From Bacteroidota bacterium (lineage in GTDB: Bacteria; Bacteroidota; Bacteroidia; B-17B0; Aurantibacillaceae), in assembly GCA_003153315.1 (NCBI GenBank), contig PLYA01000033.1, positions 1 through 64,000 on the forward strand: DNA of 64,000 bases. Direction: 5' to 3'. The translations under genes were made by a program, and so were the position numbers. The notes beneath the pieces were generated by a model. It worked only from the letters and a program-made list of their open reading frames with translations, searched no databases and was not told the origin of the DNA. The stretch's first letter is position 1; each line of letters starts with the position of its first letter. Of the stretch, positions 35,038 to 43,511 are shown piece after piece.

Positions 35038-36012
35038 TTAAGAAGTTGCTGGTGTTGTTCCGGTAGTACCTCCGGTAGGTGCAGTGCCTGTTATAGCTGC
35101 CATTATAAAATTATGAGTAATGGTTTTAGCGGCATTTTGGTTCACTGTAAAAGTTTGGGTTACATAACCGCTCAATACAACTTCAATAGTATAACTAGTA
35201 TCTATATGCAAACGTATATACCTGTATTTTCCGGTAGCATCCGTTACATGCTTATGACGTTTAGGTAATTCAATTATGCGCAAAACCGCGTTAGGCAAAG
35301 GATTATTATGCGCATCAGTAATAAAACCCGTAACGATTAACCCATGATGTACTGTATTCCTTTGCGGGTGGCGAGCCGCATCATACTGTTGCATAAAACT
35401 AACGTTACTGCTGTATTGAGTCAACAAAGGGTCTATAGTGTAGTTAAGCAAATTTTTAATATTACTAATCTGCTGGTCAATAGTTAAAGATGCTGTTCGG
35501 GTAGCACTGCGTTGTGCCTGAGGCGTACCTACCAATCCGTGATAATTATTAAGCGATGTATTAAACGTAGCCATACTGGTAGCAGTGGCTCCGTATAAAG
35601 TCATACTACCTATATAAGGTTGCACTGCGTTATAAATGTTTCTGCAAAATGGCTCCAAATCAGCTTCTTTCATTTTATTAAGAATGCTTGGTGTTACCTT
35701 GCATATCTGTTTCAACGCTGGCAAATTGTTATTGCTTGCATAAGCCAAACCCACCCGGGCATGGCTTAGCGCAAAGCTTATCAGTGTATTTCGCCCCAGG
35801 TTTTTGGTTGCCGTGGTGGGCTTAGTACCCGTTAGTTTCACTCCGTCGGCAAGCAACAGCGTGTTTAAGTAGGCTGTAAAATTGGCTATGGCAGCGCTAA
35901 CAACTGTGTTACTGCTCCATACGCTGCTAAAACTGTTTAATACCGCTACTATAGCATTAAAAATTAGCAACTGGGTCGATTGTTTTGCATTCATTTTATT
36001 TGTTTTTTTCAT
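35038..36012 (-). CDS. Hypothetical protein with a carboxypeptidase-regulatory-like domain
   Basis: A 324-residue protein, perhaps starting at the second Met (MNAKQSTQLLIFNAI). Residues about 10-200 are helical and unidentified (FTAYLNTLLLADGVKLTGTK, then FALSHARVGLAYAS). Residues about 225-305 form a carboxypeptidase-regulatory beta sandwich (VTGFITDAHNNPLPNAVLRI, HVTDATGKYRYIRL). The tail is Gly/Thr rich (TAPTGGTTGTTPATS). No clear signal peptide is present. Relatives occur in several copies per genome in Bacteroidota, and a fragment with a similar tail lies at 10013. The function is unknown. Confidence 0.7.
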   Translation of the reverse strand: MKKTNKMNAKQSTQLLIFNAIVAVLNSFSSVWSSNTVVSAAIANFTAYLNTLLLADGVKLTGTKPTTATKNLGRNTLISFALSHARVGLAYASNNNLPALKQICKVTPSILNKMKEADLEPFCRNIYNAVQPYIGSMTLYGATATSMATFNTSLNNYHGLVGTPQAQRSATRTASLTIDQQISNIKNLLNYTIDPLLTQYSSNVSFMQQYDAARHPQRNTVHHGLIVTGFITDAHNNPLPNAVLRIIELPKRHKHVTDATGKYRYIRLHIDTSYTIEVVLSGYVTQTFTVNQNAAKTITHNFIMAAITGTAPTGGTTGTTPATS

Positions 36013-36097
36013 CTCTGCATTCCTTGCAGTCGGTTTTTATTTATGTTTTTATTTTATCGTTTTTCTTTCTTTTATCTTTGTTTCGCATTCCTACTCG

Positions 36098-36370
36098 TTC
36101 GATTTACTTTATACCTTGTTCGATTTATTTTCCAAGCCCTTCAATTTATTTTCCAACTTGTTCGATTTGTTTTCTGGGTTGTTTGAACTACTTTTCAATA
36201 CGTTCGATTTGTTTTCCAAGTTGCTCGATTCACTTTCCAAGTCGTTCGATTCACTTTCCAACTTATTCGATTTGTTTTCCGGGTCGTTCGAACTACTTTC
36301 CAACACGTTTGATTTACTTTCCAAGTCGTTTTCTCAGCTAACCAATACGTTTTCTTGGCTTTTCTTTCAA
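36098..36370. repeat. 21-bp tandem array 3 (13 units)
   Basis: Thirteen contiguous 21-bp units, typified by TTCGATTTnnTTTTCCAAnn with CG/TG/CC at the end. The period holds without slips. Several long ORFs on both strands (LFDLFSK heptads forward, NKLESES heptads reverse) arise only because 21 is a multiple of three. It lies upstream of the gene at 35038, in a region otherwise free of genes (36013-36659). Confidence 0.9.
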
Positions 36371-36510
36371 ACTACTATAAAGTAATTCAGGCTTTAGCTT
36401 CTGCTTTCTTCATATAAATAAGATTAGCATAGCTTTCACCTCATCTGTGGCTCATAACTAAATGCTTAGACGTAGATTTTGAAAAAAAGTTTCATTTTTC
36501 TTCAAAAAAA

Positions 36511-36566
36511 AAGCCCTAAATTTTTTAAACGGTCATTTTTAACAATTAAACGGTCAAATCGGGCTT
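36511..36566. other. Hairpin enclosing two AAACGGTCA copies
   Basis: AAGCCC (36511) and GGGCTT (36561) are inverted arms, extended by AAATTT/AAAT. Inside them TTAAACGGTCA occurs twice in the same orientation. It may be a structured RNA, a terminator of a small transcript, or a protein-binding site. No neighbouring gene ends at it. Confidence 0.45.
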
Positions 36567-36659
36567 AGGTTTTTGCCGTGAATTATATAAAAAGTTTCAA
36601 AAATCATGTAACATTTTATTCTACAGCATACCTCATCTTTGTCATATAAATCAAAAACT

Positions 36660-36854
36660 ATGAAAAAATTAATATTAGCAGCATGTGCGGCAATTATGCT
36701 CTTATCTTCCTGCGAAGTGGAGTATAGAGGCGGGTATAGATACCACCATTATAGAGGATATGAACATGCTCATTATCCCGAACATCATGAGGCATACAAT
36801 CATGGGTACCATCATGATGAACATGGTGGCGAGATTAACGCGCCCAGGAGGTAG
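36660..36854 (+). CDS. Histidine/tyrosine-rich mini-lipoprotein (64 aa)
   Basis: The preferred start is MKKLILAACAAIMLLSSCEV, an ideal lipoprotein signal with lipobox LSSC. The remaining 46 residues are dominated by His and Tyr (YRYHHYRGYEHAHYPEHHEA, NHGYHHDEHGGE), with about 13 His. Such a surface could bind transition metals; that is inference from composition. It sits just before the tRNA-Lys relic and the ArsA region, which would suit metal handling, but no operon link is visible. Confidence 0.6.
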   Translation: MKKLILAACAAIMLLSSCEVEYRGGYRYHHYRGYEHAHYPEHHEAYNHGYHHDEHGGEINAPRR

Positions 36855-36870
36855 TAAAACATGAATCCAT

Positions 36871-36960
36871 ATAAAACCCCTGTTTAAGAGGTTTTTGAAG
36901 GTGGTGAACTCCACGGACGAAATATCGAACTCTTTAATTCAAGATTTACAATCTTTATCT
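36871..36960 (-). pseudogene. Relic of a tRNA 3' end with its terminator
   Basis: On the reverse strand TTCACCACCTTC is followed by AAAACCTCTTAAACAGGGGT, matching the end and terminator of the tRNA-Lys at 39793 (TCACCACCT then AAAACCC...GGGTTTT) over about 40 bp with gaps. Preceding GAGTTCGATA recalls a T-loop but is spaced wrongly, so the tRNA body has decayed. It bounds the ArsA segment on the left. Confidence 0.5.
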
Positions 36961-37239
36961 AATTTAAAGTCTTATTTTAATAACTGTTTAATATTTTGAA
37001 AACAGTTTAGAGAAATATCTCTTAAATGAGTAAAACAAAAGGGGGGGCAATTTTAAGCCTCCTCTTTTTATTGTACTGTTAGGCAATCGGTATTTGTGTT
37101 GTATGTCGGGGCTAGAAAAAACCAAAAGAGTTGGCTGAACAATCAGAATCCCAATATAAAATGCGAGTATGTATGATACTAATTTCACTACCATGAAGAT
37201 ATGAAATTTAAAATATTAAAAAAGGGAAAAAACATAACT
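36961..37239. other. Gap after the tRNA relic
   Basis: About 280 bp with no convincing ORF. GAGGAGGC and GCCCCCCTT around 37040-37070 could form an imperfect hairpin followed by TTTTG on the reverse strand, possibly the terminator of the ArsA operon. Confidence 0.35.
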
Positions 37240-39033
37240 TTATTTTTTGAGTATTAATGCAGTATCATTTTCATATATCGAAAGGATTGCAGGTAATAAC
37301 TTTTCATCAGGTAAGAATGGAATCAAGTAGGTTCTTTTAGTTAAATTTTCCTTTATGTTCTTTATTATAGCCCCTTCATTGGAAGCTCGCTTTTTTAACA
37401 AGGGGTCTTTAATGCCTTTAACGGCTGATAAGCATTGATTAATTACCCATCCATAAGGAACAATGCCCGCTCTTTTGAGGTCATTTTGCAAAGCTTCTGC
37501 TTCTCTCATAGGTGTTGTTTCAGGCAATGAAATCAAAAGGATTTTAGCAAATTTATTATCCTGTAATGACATATATGGTGTGGTAATTCTATCAGGACTG
37601 ATGTTTGTTGTTTTCAAGATTTCCTTATGATACTTGCCAGTTGTATCAAGTAAAAGTAGAGTATGTCCTGTTGGGGCAGTATCCATCACAACAAATTGTC
37701 GTTTGGCTTTATTAATGGCTTTTGAAAATGCGTGAAAAACAGCAACCTCTTCATTACATGGCGATTTTAAATCTTCTGCCAGTAATTTTTTTGCTTCTTC
37801 GCTTATGTTTTTACTCTTCTGCTCAAATATTTTATCGGTATAAACTTTTGTTTCAACTTTCGGGTCAATTCTTTCTACCGTTAAATTCGCAGGTAGTTCA
37901 GATAACTGATTAATAAAATCTTTTACATGTGCTGCCGGATCAGTAGTGGTTAAAAGCACATTATGCCCTCTTTTAGCCAACATAACAGCAACAGAAGCAG
38001 CAACGATTGTTTTACCAACGCCGCCTTTACCCATCGTCATTATTAAACCACTATTCCCTTCTCCCTCTAATGAATCTACTAACTCATGTAAATTACTTAA
38101 AGAAAAAACAGCCTCCGCATCTACCGATATTTCTCTACTAATAATAGTTTTTTGTAAATCCTTATCAAAAAGAGAACGCAGTTTTTCTAATCCTAAAACG
38201 TTATATGGCAACAAAGGATACTCCGATTTTTCAAGACTTTTAAGGACTTCTGGCATAGCAGTCATTTCCTTTTTAGCTATTTCTTCAATTTTAATCCCAA
38301 GTTTATCGGTCTTATCAATAGCATCATAAACACCATTGATTAATAATTTTTGATTCGATAACCCTAAAGCAGTCAATTCAGCATTTGTTCTTGCTGCTTC
38401 TTTTAATGTTGATGTTTCAGGTCGTGATACAAGAAAGATAGTTGTTTGTTTTTCGTCTCTTAAACTATCCATTACTTTTTTGTATCGCTCTTTACTGCTT
38501 TTAAGTGCCGTTGAAGGCCCAATACAAGATGCGCCTTGCGGATTCTCTTCTAGGTAACTATCCCAAGCAGCAGGCAATTCTAATAAACGAATAGTATGAC
38601 CAGTAGGAGCAGTATCAAAAATAACGTGGTCAAAACTCTCCGGATTTCCTTCCCCTGTTATAAATCTTGAGAACTCATCGAAGGAAGCTATTTCGGTAGT
38701 GCATGCGCCTGATAACCCCTCTTTAATTTTATTGTACTCTTGATTGGAAACAACATTTTTAATTGGTGCTAAGGCTCTAACTCGATACTCATCTGCTGCC
38801 GAATCAGGATTAATATTGATAGTAAAAAGGTTACTGAGGTCTTTATGTGGAGTTATTTTGTCTTGCACATTATAACCTAAAACATCTTCAAGATTGGATG
38901 CAGGGTCTGTACTAATTAAAAGTACTTTCTTTCCTTCATCAACAAGTTTAATAGACGTAGCACAAGCAAGAGATGTTTTTCCAACGCCCCCTTTACCTGT
39001 GAAAAATAAAAATTTGGTGTAGGAAGCGTTCAT
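37240..39033 (-). CDS. arsA: Arsenical pump-driving ATPase ArsA (two-domain)
   Basis: A 597-residue protein made of two homologous ATPase halves. Each has a deviant Walker A (GKGGVGKTSLAC about 13, GKGGVGKTIVAA about 335) and the signature DTAPTGHTIRLL or DTAPTGHTLLLL. Metalloid-binding cysteines known from the E. coli protein appear conserved in GLSGACTTEIASFDEF (C111), GASCIGPSTAL and LKSPCNEEVAVF. ArsA normally powers arsenite efflux through ArsB. Here neither ArsB/Acr3, ArsD nor ArsR is present; the only partner is the Cys-rich membrane protein 27 bp upstream on the same strand. Confidence 0.93.
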   Translation of the reverse strand: MNASYTKFLFFTGKGGVGKTSLACATSIKLVDEGKKVLLISTDPASNLEDVLGYNVQDKITPHKDLSNLFTININPDSAADEYRVRALAPIKNVVSNQEYNKIKEGLSGACTTEIASFDEFSRFITGEGNPESFDHVIFDTAPTGHTIRLLELPAAWDSYLEENPQGASCIGPSTALKSSKERYKKVMDSLRDEKQTTIFLVSRPETSTLKEAARTNAELTALGLSNQKLLINGVYDAIDKTDKLGIKIEEIAKKEMTAMPEVLKSLEKSEYPLLPYNVLGLEKLRSLFDKDLQKTIISREISVDAEAVFSLSNLHELVDSLEGEGNSGLIMTMGKGGVGKTIVAASVAVMLAKRGHNVLLTTTDPAAHVKDFINQLSELPANLTVERIDPKVETKVYTDKIFEQKSKNISEEAKKLLAEDLKSPCNEEVAVFHAFSKAINKAKRQFVVMDTAPTGHTLLLLDTTGKYHKEILKTTNISPDRITTPYMSLQDNKFAKILLISLPETTPMREAEALQNDLKRAGIVPYGWVINQCLSAVKGIKDPLLKKRASNEGAIIKNIKENLTKRTYLIPFLPDEKLLPAILSIYENDTALILKK

Positions 39034-39060
39034 GTTTTAAGGTTTAAAATTTTAAATGAA

Positions 39061-39594
39061 TTAGTTCTTTTTGTCTCCGCATTTTAATGAATCACAAGTT
39101 GAACCACATGCTGTTGTATCTGTCGCCTCCGTTGAACATTCGCCCGGAGCGCATCCTGAAGAGGAACATTCTGTTTGAGCTGGAGCTGTTGCTGCTTGAT
39201 ATTTTTGATATTCAAAATAACTAAGAAACCCAATACTTAAAACTAAGCCAAGCCAAAAAATAGCTTTTGTAATTTTAATCTTTCGTTTCTCTTTATCTGT
39301 TGGTGCACAGCCACAAGCTCCTTCTGTATTACAACTACTGTTTAGTTTTGGTAACACATACAATGAATAGTAAGAGATTGTAAATGAAACAGCACTAATC
39401 GCAATCAATAAGGGTTCAATAGCACTGACTATTGGAGAAGCTGCAATAGTTGCAGATGATATGCCAAATAATGAAGCAACAGGACTAACGCATACTCCTA
39501 CACAAGCACCTCCTTTGCATACTGAAAATAAAATAGGAGCTACTGAAGCAAGTCCACCTGTAATTGTTGTCCAAATTGTTTTTTTCTCTTTCAT
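39061..39594 (-). CDS. Cys-rich MerT-like membrane protein paired with ArsA
   Basis: A 177-residue protein with three or four membrane spans. The first region (FSVCKGGACVGVCVSPVASL) carries three Cys in and next to the membrane, reminiscent of MerT-type metal transporters. A loop has CNTEGACGCAP, and the C-terminal tail has nine spread Cys (ECSSSGCAPGEC, ACGSTCDSLKCG). It ends 27 bp before arsA on the same strand. A role in binding or moving arsenite or another thiophilic ion with ArsA is inferred from Cys content and position. I know no characterised homologue with certainty. Confidence 0.7.
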   Translation of the reverse strand: MKEKKTIWTTITGGLASVAPILFSVCKGGACVGVCVSPVASLFGISSATIAASPIVSAIEPLLIAISAVSFTISYYSLYVLPKLNSSCNTEGACGCAPTDKEKRKIKITKAIFWLGLVLSIGFLSYFEYQKYQAATAPAQTECSSSGCAPGECSTEATDTTACGSTCDSLKCGDKKN

Positions 39595-39762
39595 AAATTA
39601 GTTTTTAATTGATTTTATTTTTAACGCAGACCAAATTATCACCTTTCTTCATTTCATCAACAGCTTAAAAATACAAGATTAAATAAATTTGGCTGTTTAT
39701 TAACTATTTAAGTATTAATGGTTTAAAATAAATGGTTCGACATTCCCTTAGAGATGAAAAAT

Positions 39763-39787
39763 AAAACCCTTGATTAGCAAGGGTTTT
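39763..39787 (-). terminator. Terminator of tRNA-Lys
   Basis: AAAACCCTTG and CAAGGGTTTT form a perfect 10-bp stem with a 5-nt loop directly behind the tRNA on the reverse strand, followed by ATTTTT. Confidence 0.75.
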
Positions 39788-39792
39788 AGAGG

Positions 39793-39868
39793 TGGTGACC
39801 CCGGGGAGGCTCGAACTCCCGACCCGTTGATTAAGAGTCAACTGCTCTACCAGCTGAGCTACGAAGTC
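39793..39868 (-). tRNA. tRNA-Lys (anticodon CTT)
   Basis: The reverse strand folds as a cloverleaf. The acceptor GACTTCG pairs with CGGGGTC (two G-T pairs), the D-arm is AGCTCAGCTGGTAGAGC, the anticodon stem GTTGA/TCAAC carries loop CTCTTAA, the T-arm is GGGAGTTCGAGCCTCCC, and CCA is encoded. The anticodon CTT reads AAG. The ORF 39704-39973 in the track is a translation of this gene. Confidence 0.92.
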
Positions 39869-39939
39869 AGGCCGCAATATTAGGTAAGTTTTTTGTATCT
39901 TAGCTATTCCTATGTAAACATCGGCTATAAGTTTTAAAC

Positions 39940-40305
39940 ATGAACATCGAAACCATCCGAACCATCTGCACAAAACTTCCTTTAGTAACCGAAGATATCA
40001 AGTGGGGCAACGACCTTTGCTTTTTAATTGCCGAAAAAATGTTTTGTGTAGTAGGGCTTAGCGCCCCTTTGCAGGTTTCGTTTAAAGTAAAAGATGAAGA
40101 ATTTGATGAATTGTCCAGCCAACAAGGCATTATACCCGCCCCTTATGTTGCCCGCTACAAATGGATATTGGTAAAAAATGCAAATGTGTTAACAACTAAA
40201 CAGTGGGAATACTATATTTGCCAGTCATATAATCTTGTAAAAGCAAAGCTTCCTAAAAAAGCATTGGCACAATTAGATAAAATAAATATAAAAAAGAAAA
40301 AATGA
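39940..40305 (+). CDS. MmcQ/YjbR family DNA-binding protein
   Basis: A 121-residue protein of the YjbR fold: IRTICTKLPLVTEDIKWGND, LCFLIAEKMFCVVGL and PAPYVARYKWILVKN are typical. Family members bind DNA or act as small double-wing proteins of unclear role. The end is Lys rich (KKALAQLDKINIKKKK). It overlaps the next gene by 4 bp (ATGA), so the two are probably translated together. Confidence 0.88.
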   Translation: MNIETIRTICTKLPLVTEDIKWGNDLCFLIAEKMFCVVGLSAPLQVSFKVKDEEFDELSSQQGIIPAPYVARYKWILVKNANVLTTKQWEYYICQSYNLVKAKLPKKALAQLDKINIKKKK

Positions 40306-40796
40306 AAGCCTTTAACTGGACATCCTTTACCCGCAAAATTGCAGTAAAAGCCAAATTGGAAACCATATATGATGCATGGGCTAATCCTGCCGAAATTGAG
40401 AAATGGTTTTTAAGCAAAGCAAATTATTATGATGCCAACCGCCACCGTTTAAACAGAAGTGAAAACTTTGAAAAAGGTTTTACCTACGAATGGAGTTGGT
40501 TTAACCATGATATAGCCGAAAACGGAAGCATAAAACTGGCCAATGGTAAAGACAGAATTCAATTCTCCTTTGCCGGCAATTGTTTGGTTGATATCAAATT
40601 AAGCGCCAAGGGCGAGTATGTGATAGTAGAACTATCACAAAAAAATATCCCAACCGACGAAGAATCAAAAGAAAAGATAAGACTTGGTTGCGATAGCGGT
40701 TGGTCGTTCTACCTCGTAAACCTAAAATCTGTTTACGAAGGCGGGCACGACCTTCGTAATAAAAATGCCGCCTTTAAAGGAATGGTAAATAGTTAG
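40302..40796 (+). CDS. SRPBCC-domain (AHSA1-like) protein
   Basis: A 164-residue protein with the START/Bet v1-like pattern of the AHSA1 family: TRKIAVKAKLETIYDAWANP, AEIEKWFLSKANY, GYEWSW-like strand and CDSGWSFYLVNLKSVYEGGH at the end. The family binds hydrophobic ligands or assists Hsp90; the ligand is unknown. The start overlaps the YjbR-like gene by 4 bp, suggesting coupled expression. Full length for the family. Confidence 0.88.
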   Translation: MKAFNWTSFTRKIAVKAKLETIYDAWANPAEIEKWFLSKANYYDANRHRLNRSENFEKGFTYEWSWFNHDIAENGSIKLANGKDRIQFSFAGNCLVDIKLSAKGEYVIVELSQKNIPTDEESKEKIRLGCDSGWSFYLVNLKSVYEGGHDLRNKNAAFKGMVNS

Positions 40797-40834
40797 GGCA
40801 TAGAATTTTATATTTGCTCATGCATACTAAGAGA

Positions 40835-42118
40835 ATGAAAGGGTTGAGAAAACAACACGCATCATTCTTCTTACTAAAAATTCTTACCATCAGCCTTTTG
40901 GTTTCTTTAAACACCAAGGCACAATCATATTCCCAAATTATTTTTGACGAAAATCAGTCGCAAAACTTTGGCTCTGCCAACCTGATTACTTTGCACAAAG
41001 CCCTTTATTTGTTTGAGGATAAGCATTTAAGAGACACCCTTTTCAAAGAAAATAATTTTATAAAAAAAACAGGTGGCTTTGGCTACAGAATGGCAAAGCT
41101 TTTACTATTGGATGCTCAAATAGATTGCTTTACAGCCCTTTTGCAGCATGAGGTATTTGGGCATGGAGCCCGTTATAGAGAGTATGGATACAAAGGAAAT
41201 TCCTTTAACCTTAATTTATATTTTCCGTTTGGCGATGGGAGTGGTTTTGCCCAGCGTGGAGTATTGCGTCCGGGTTATAAATCTCCTACATATCAGGAAA
41301 ATATATCCATAGCTATTGGCGGAGTAGATGCCGAAATGCTGCTTGCCAATAATATTACCAATCAAATGCTGCTGGATGATACCTTGCACTATAGGCAGGG
41401 ATTGCTTTATCTTATTTCGCAAAATAACGGGCTGCTCTACTTGTGGTCAACCCGCCTGGAAAACCCCGCAAAGATTAAGTCTAATAACGATATGGTTGCT
41501 TATATAAACGATATGAATTTTTTTTATGCAAAACCAAATACAGAAAAATATAACCTCAATACACTTTCCAATCAAAGCCTTATTTCTTTTGCAAACCCCA
41601 TTCAAATTTATTCAGCCCTTTCTATTCTTTATACTTATGGTATTAAAGGACAAAAACAATTAAGTAAAATACCTATGATTAAATTGGGTAATGTGCGCTA
41701 CCTGCCTGCATTTAATTATTCACTCACCCCCTTTGGCAGCCAATATCATTTTATTAATTATGTTCGCTTTAAAAGCATGTTGCTTAATGCCGATTTTATG
41801 TTGGGAGATAATGCATTCAATAACTTTTATGGCATTTCTTTAAAAGGATTTAATCTTATCAATAAAAAAAGAATTACCCTAAATTTTCATCTCGATATTT
41901 GGAATCAGCCAAACCTTGAGCTTGATAATTATTCAAAACCAACCGGGGCAAATCAAACAGGCGGGGCATGCAAAGTTGATATCATGCTAAGGCCATTTAG
42001 TAAACAAAACAAACTGGGACTGTTTGTACAAACAGGTTATAAAACAAAAGGATACATTACAGGTGAGGCTCTGGCAGAATCTTTTATACTACGTTATGGT
42101 ATTAGTTTGCATTTGTAA
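40835..42118 (+). CDS. Exported hypothetical protein with a HEVFGHG motif
   Basis: The preferred start is MKGLRKQHASFFLLKILTIS, giving a signal peptide ending near NTKAQS. The 427-residue mature part is rich in aromatic strands (FPFGDGSGFAQRGV, LNFHLDIWNQPNLEL, LGLFVQTGYKTKGYITG), like an outer-membrane beta barrel. The last residue pattern is consistent with this. LLQHEVFGHGARYREYG contains His-Glu-x3-His, which might bind metal but is not a classical HExxH zinc motif. I do not recognise the family. It stands alone after the YjbR/SRPBCC pair. Confidence 0.65.
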   Translation: MKGLRKQHASFFLLKILTISLLVSLNTKAQSYSQIIFDENQSQNFGSANLITLHKALYLFEDKHLRDTLFKENNFIKKTGGFGYRMAKLLLLDAQIDCFTALLQHEVFGHGARYREYGYKGNSFNLNLYFPFGDGSGFAQRGVLRPGYKSPTYQENISIAIGGVDAEMLLANNITNQMLLDDTLHYRQGLLYLISQNNGLLYLWSTRLENPAKIKSNNDMVAYINDMNFFYAKPNTEKYNLNTLSNQSLISFANPIQIYSALSILYTYGIKGQKQLSKIPMIKLGNVRYLPAFNYSLTPFGSQYHFINYVRFKSMLLNADFMLGDNAFNNFYGISLKGFNLINKKRITLNFHLDIWNQPNLELDNYSKPTGANQTGGACKVDIMLRPFSKQNKLGLFVQTGYKTKGYITGEALAESFILRYGISLHL

Positions 42119-42151
42119 CATGCATAAAGGCATGGTGAATAGTCAAGTAAC

Positions 42152-43504
42152 CTATTTATGTGTGTTTTTCAGAGACTTAGAATGGAGAATAGGAGGGGTA
42201 TAGTAAGGATGATGAGGGTCATTCATCCAAGGATCAACTAAAAAAGTCCATATATCAAAAGATCGGGTATAAAACTCTACCTTCTCGGTTCCGTTACTTA
42301 TTTTATAATAGGTATAATAAGGCTCAGGAGTATTATAACAATAATGAGCCAAATTCGCCAACCTGCGCCTGAGAGCATCGAACTTTTTTGAATCAAGCCT
42401 TGCTTCATCAACCAGCTTAGTGGGTTTATCAGAGTTTTTTAGTTTATAGCGGTATTCCATTTTCCAGGTTTCATCGGGTTTACTAAATGTATATTCACCT
42501 TGCCCTTTATTGTCTTCTACATTAATCGTAAAATTTCTGGAAGATAGAATATCATATACTTGTTGTACCCGTGTTTTTGAGAGAGAATCAACTGTAGTGT
42601 CCTTAGCCCTAGCAGGTGCATACTTTATATCTTTCCCGTCTATCAATATTTTAAAATCATCTACCCATAATTTACCACGTCCTGAAAGTATAGCACCTAT
42701 ATAAAACGTAGCTGCTTCTTTTGGAATAGATTGTTTAACCGAATACAACCTCCATTCATCTGTGCCTTGCATATCCTCCTGCATCATGTTATCAAAGGCT
42801 ACTATGTCACCGGGTATTTTACTGTCAATCCGTATCATAAGTCCAACGGGCATATTCATATTTTTTGTTTTAATGTAGGCTTCTACCACAATCTCTTTCC
42901 CTTCATAATCAGCAGGAATGGCACAGGCAACACAACCAAAAGCATGATGTGCAACATCTTTTGGTGCCTCAATCAGCATCGAATATTTACCGCTGTGTTT
43001 TTGTGTAGAATCAACCTTCAGTATATAATCTTTACTTCCCCATTGAAACCAGGGATGTGGCAATGCTCCGAAATCATTTACTCGTTCAAAACCTAAATTA
43101 AACTCCTTACTTTGTTTCATAAGGTCAAGAAGTCTGTCCCATCTGTAATCACCATGCAGAGATTCAAAATCTTCCTCATTAGTAACGCGGTTATAATCTT
43201 TAAAGAATGCTTTCTCTACTATATGAAAAAGCTCTAAAAATGCGCTGTCGTTATTAAATGCCCTTGCCCACGAACGGGCTGCATTATAGCGGTCATGGCT
43301 AATTCCTTTTCCTCCAATACTTTTAAATGCTTTCTCATAAGCACGGGCAGAACTAGTATACTCTTTGGTGTTATATAAAGAATCTGCCAGTTTAATATAA
43401 TTAGGGTATTGTGCTGCTTGTATGGAATTAGGTTGTCCGTAACTAAAATGCGTAGTCAGAAAAATAAACAAAGTAGCAGAAAGTATCTTCTTAAAAAGAT
43501 TCAT
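42152..43504 (-). CDS. Exported hypothetical protein with TPR-like start and carbohydrate-binding-like domain
   Basis: A 450-residue protein with a signal peptide (ILSATLFIFLTTHFSYGQ). Residues about 25-105 look like a TPR hairpin set (YIKLADSLYNTKEYTSSARA, then YEKAFKSIGGKGI). Residues about 130-290 resemble a carbohydrate-binding jelly-roll (KHSGKYSMLIEAP, LSGRGKLWVDDFKIL). The C-terminal 140 residues (NFTINVEDNKGQGEYTFSKP) are unassigned. It ends 7 bp after the TPR sensor gene upstream on the same strand and is likely co-transcribed with it. Confidence 0.7.
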   Translation of the reverse strand: MNLFKKILSATLFIFLTTHFSYGQPNSIQAAQYPNYIKLADSLYNTKEYTSSARAYEKAFKSIGGKGISHDRYNAARSWARAFNNDSAFLELFHIVEKAFFKDYNRVTNEEDFESLHGDYRWDRLLDLMKQSKEFNLGFERVNDFGALPHPWFQWGSKDYILKVDSTQKHSGKYSMLIEAPKDVAHHAFGCVACAIPADYEGKEIVVEAYIKTKNMNMPVGLMIRIDSKIPGDIVAFDNMMQEDMQGTDEWRLYSVKQSIPKEAATFYIGAILSGRGKLWVDDFKILIDGKDIKYAPARAKDTTVDSLSKTRVQQVYDILSSRNFTINVEDNKGQGEYTFSKPDETWKMEYRYKLKNSDKPTKLVDEARLDSKKFDALRRRLANLAHYCYNTPEPYYTYYKISNGTEKVEFYTRSFDIWTFLVDPWMNDPHHPYYTPPILHSKSLKNTHK

Positions 43505-43511
43505 TTATAAA

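Noticed and set aside
35882-36385. Long forward and reverse ORFs over the 36.1-kb array (LFDLFSK and NKLESES heptads)
   Set aside because: Several frames on both strands stay open only because of the 21-bp repeat; none has a credible start or family.
39704-39973. ORF with FVAQLVEQLTLNQRVGSSSL
   Set aside because: This is the well-known spurious translation of a tRNA gene (tRNA-Lys here).
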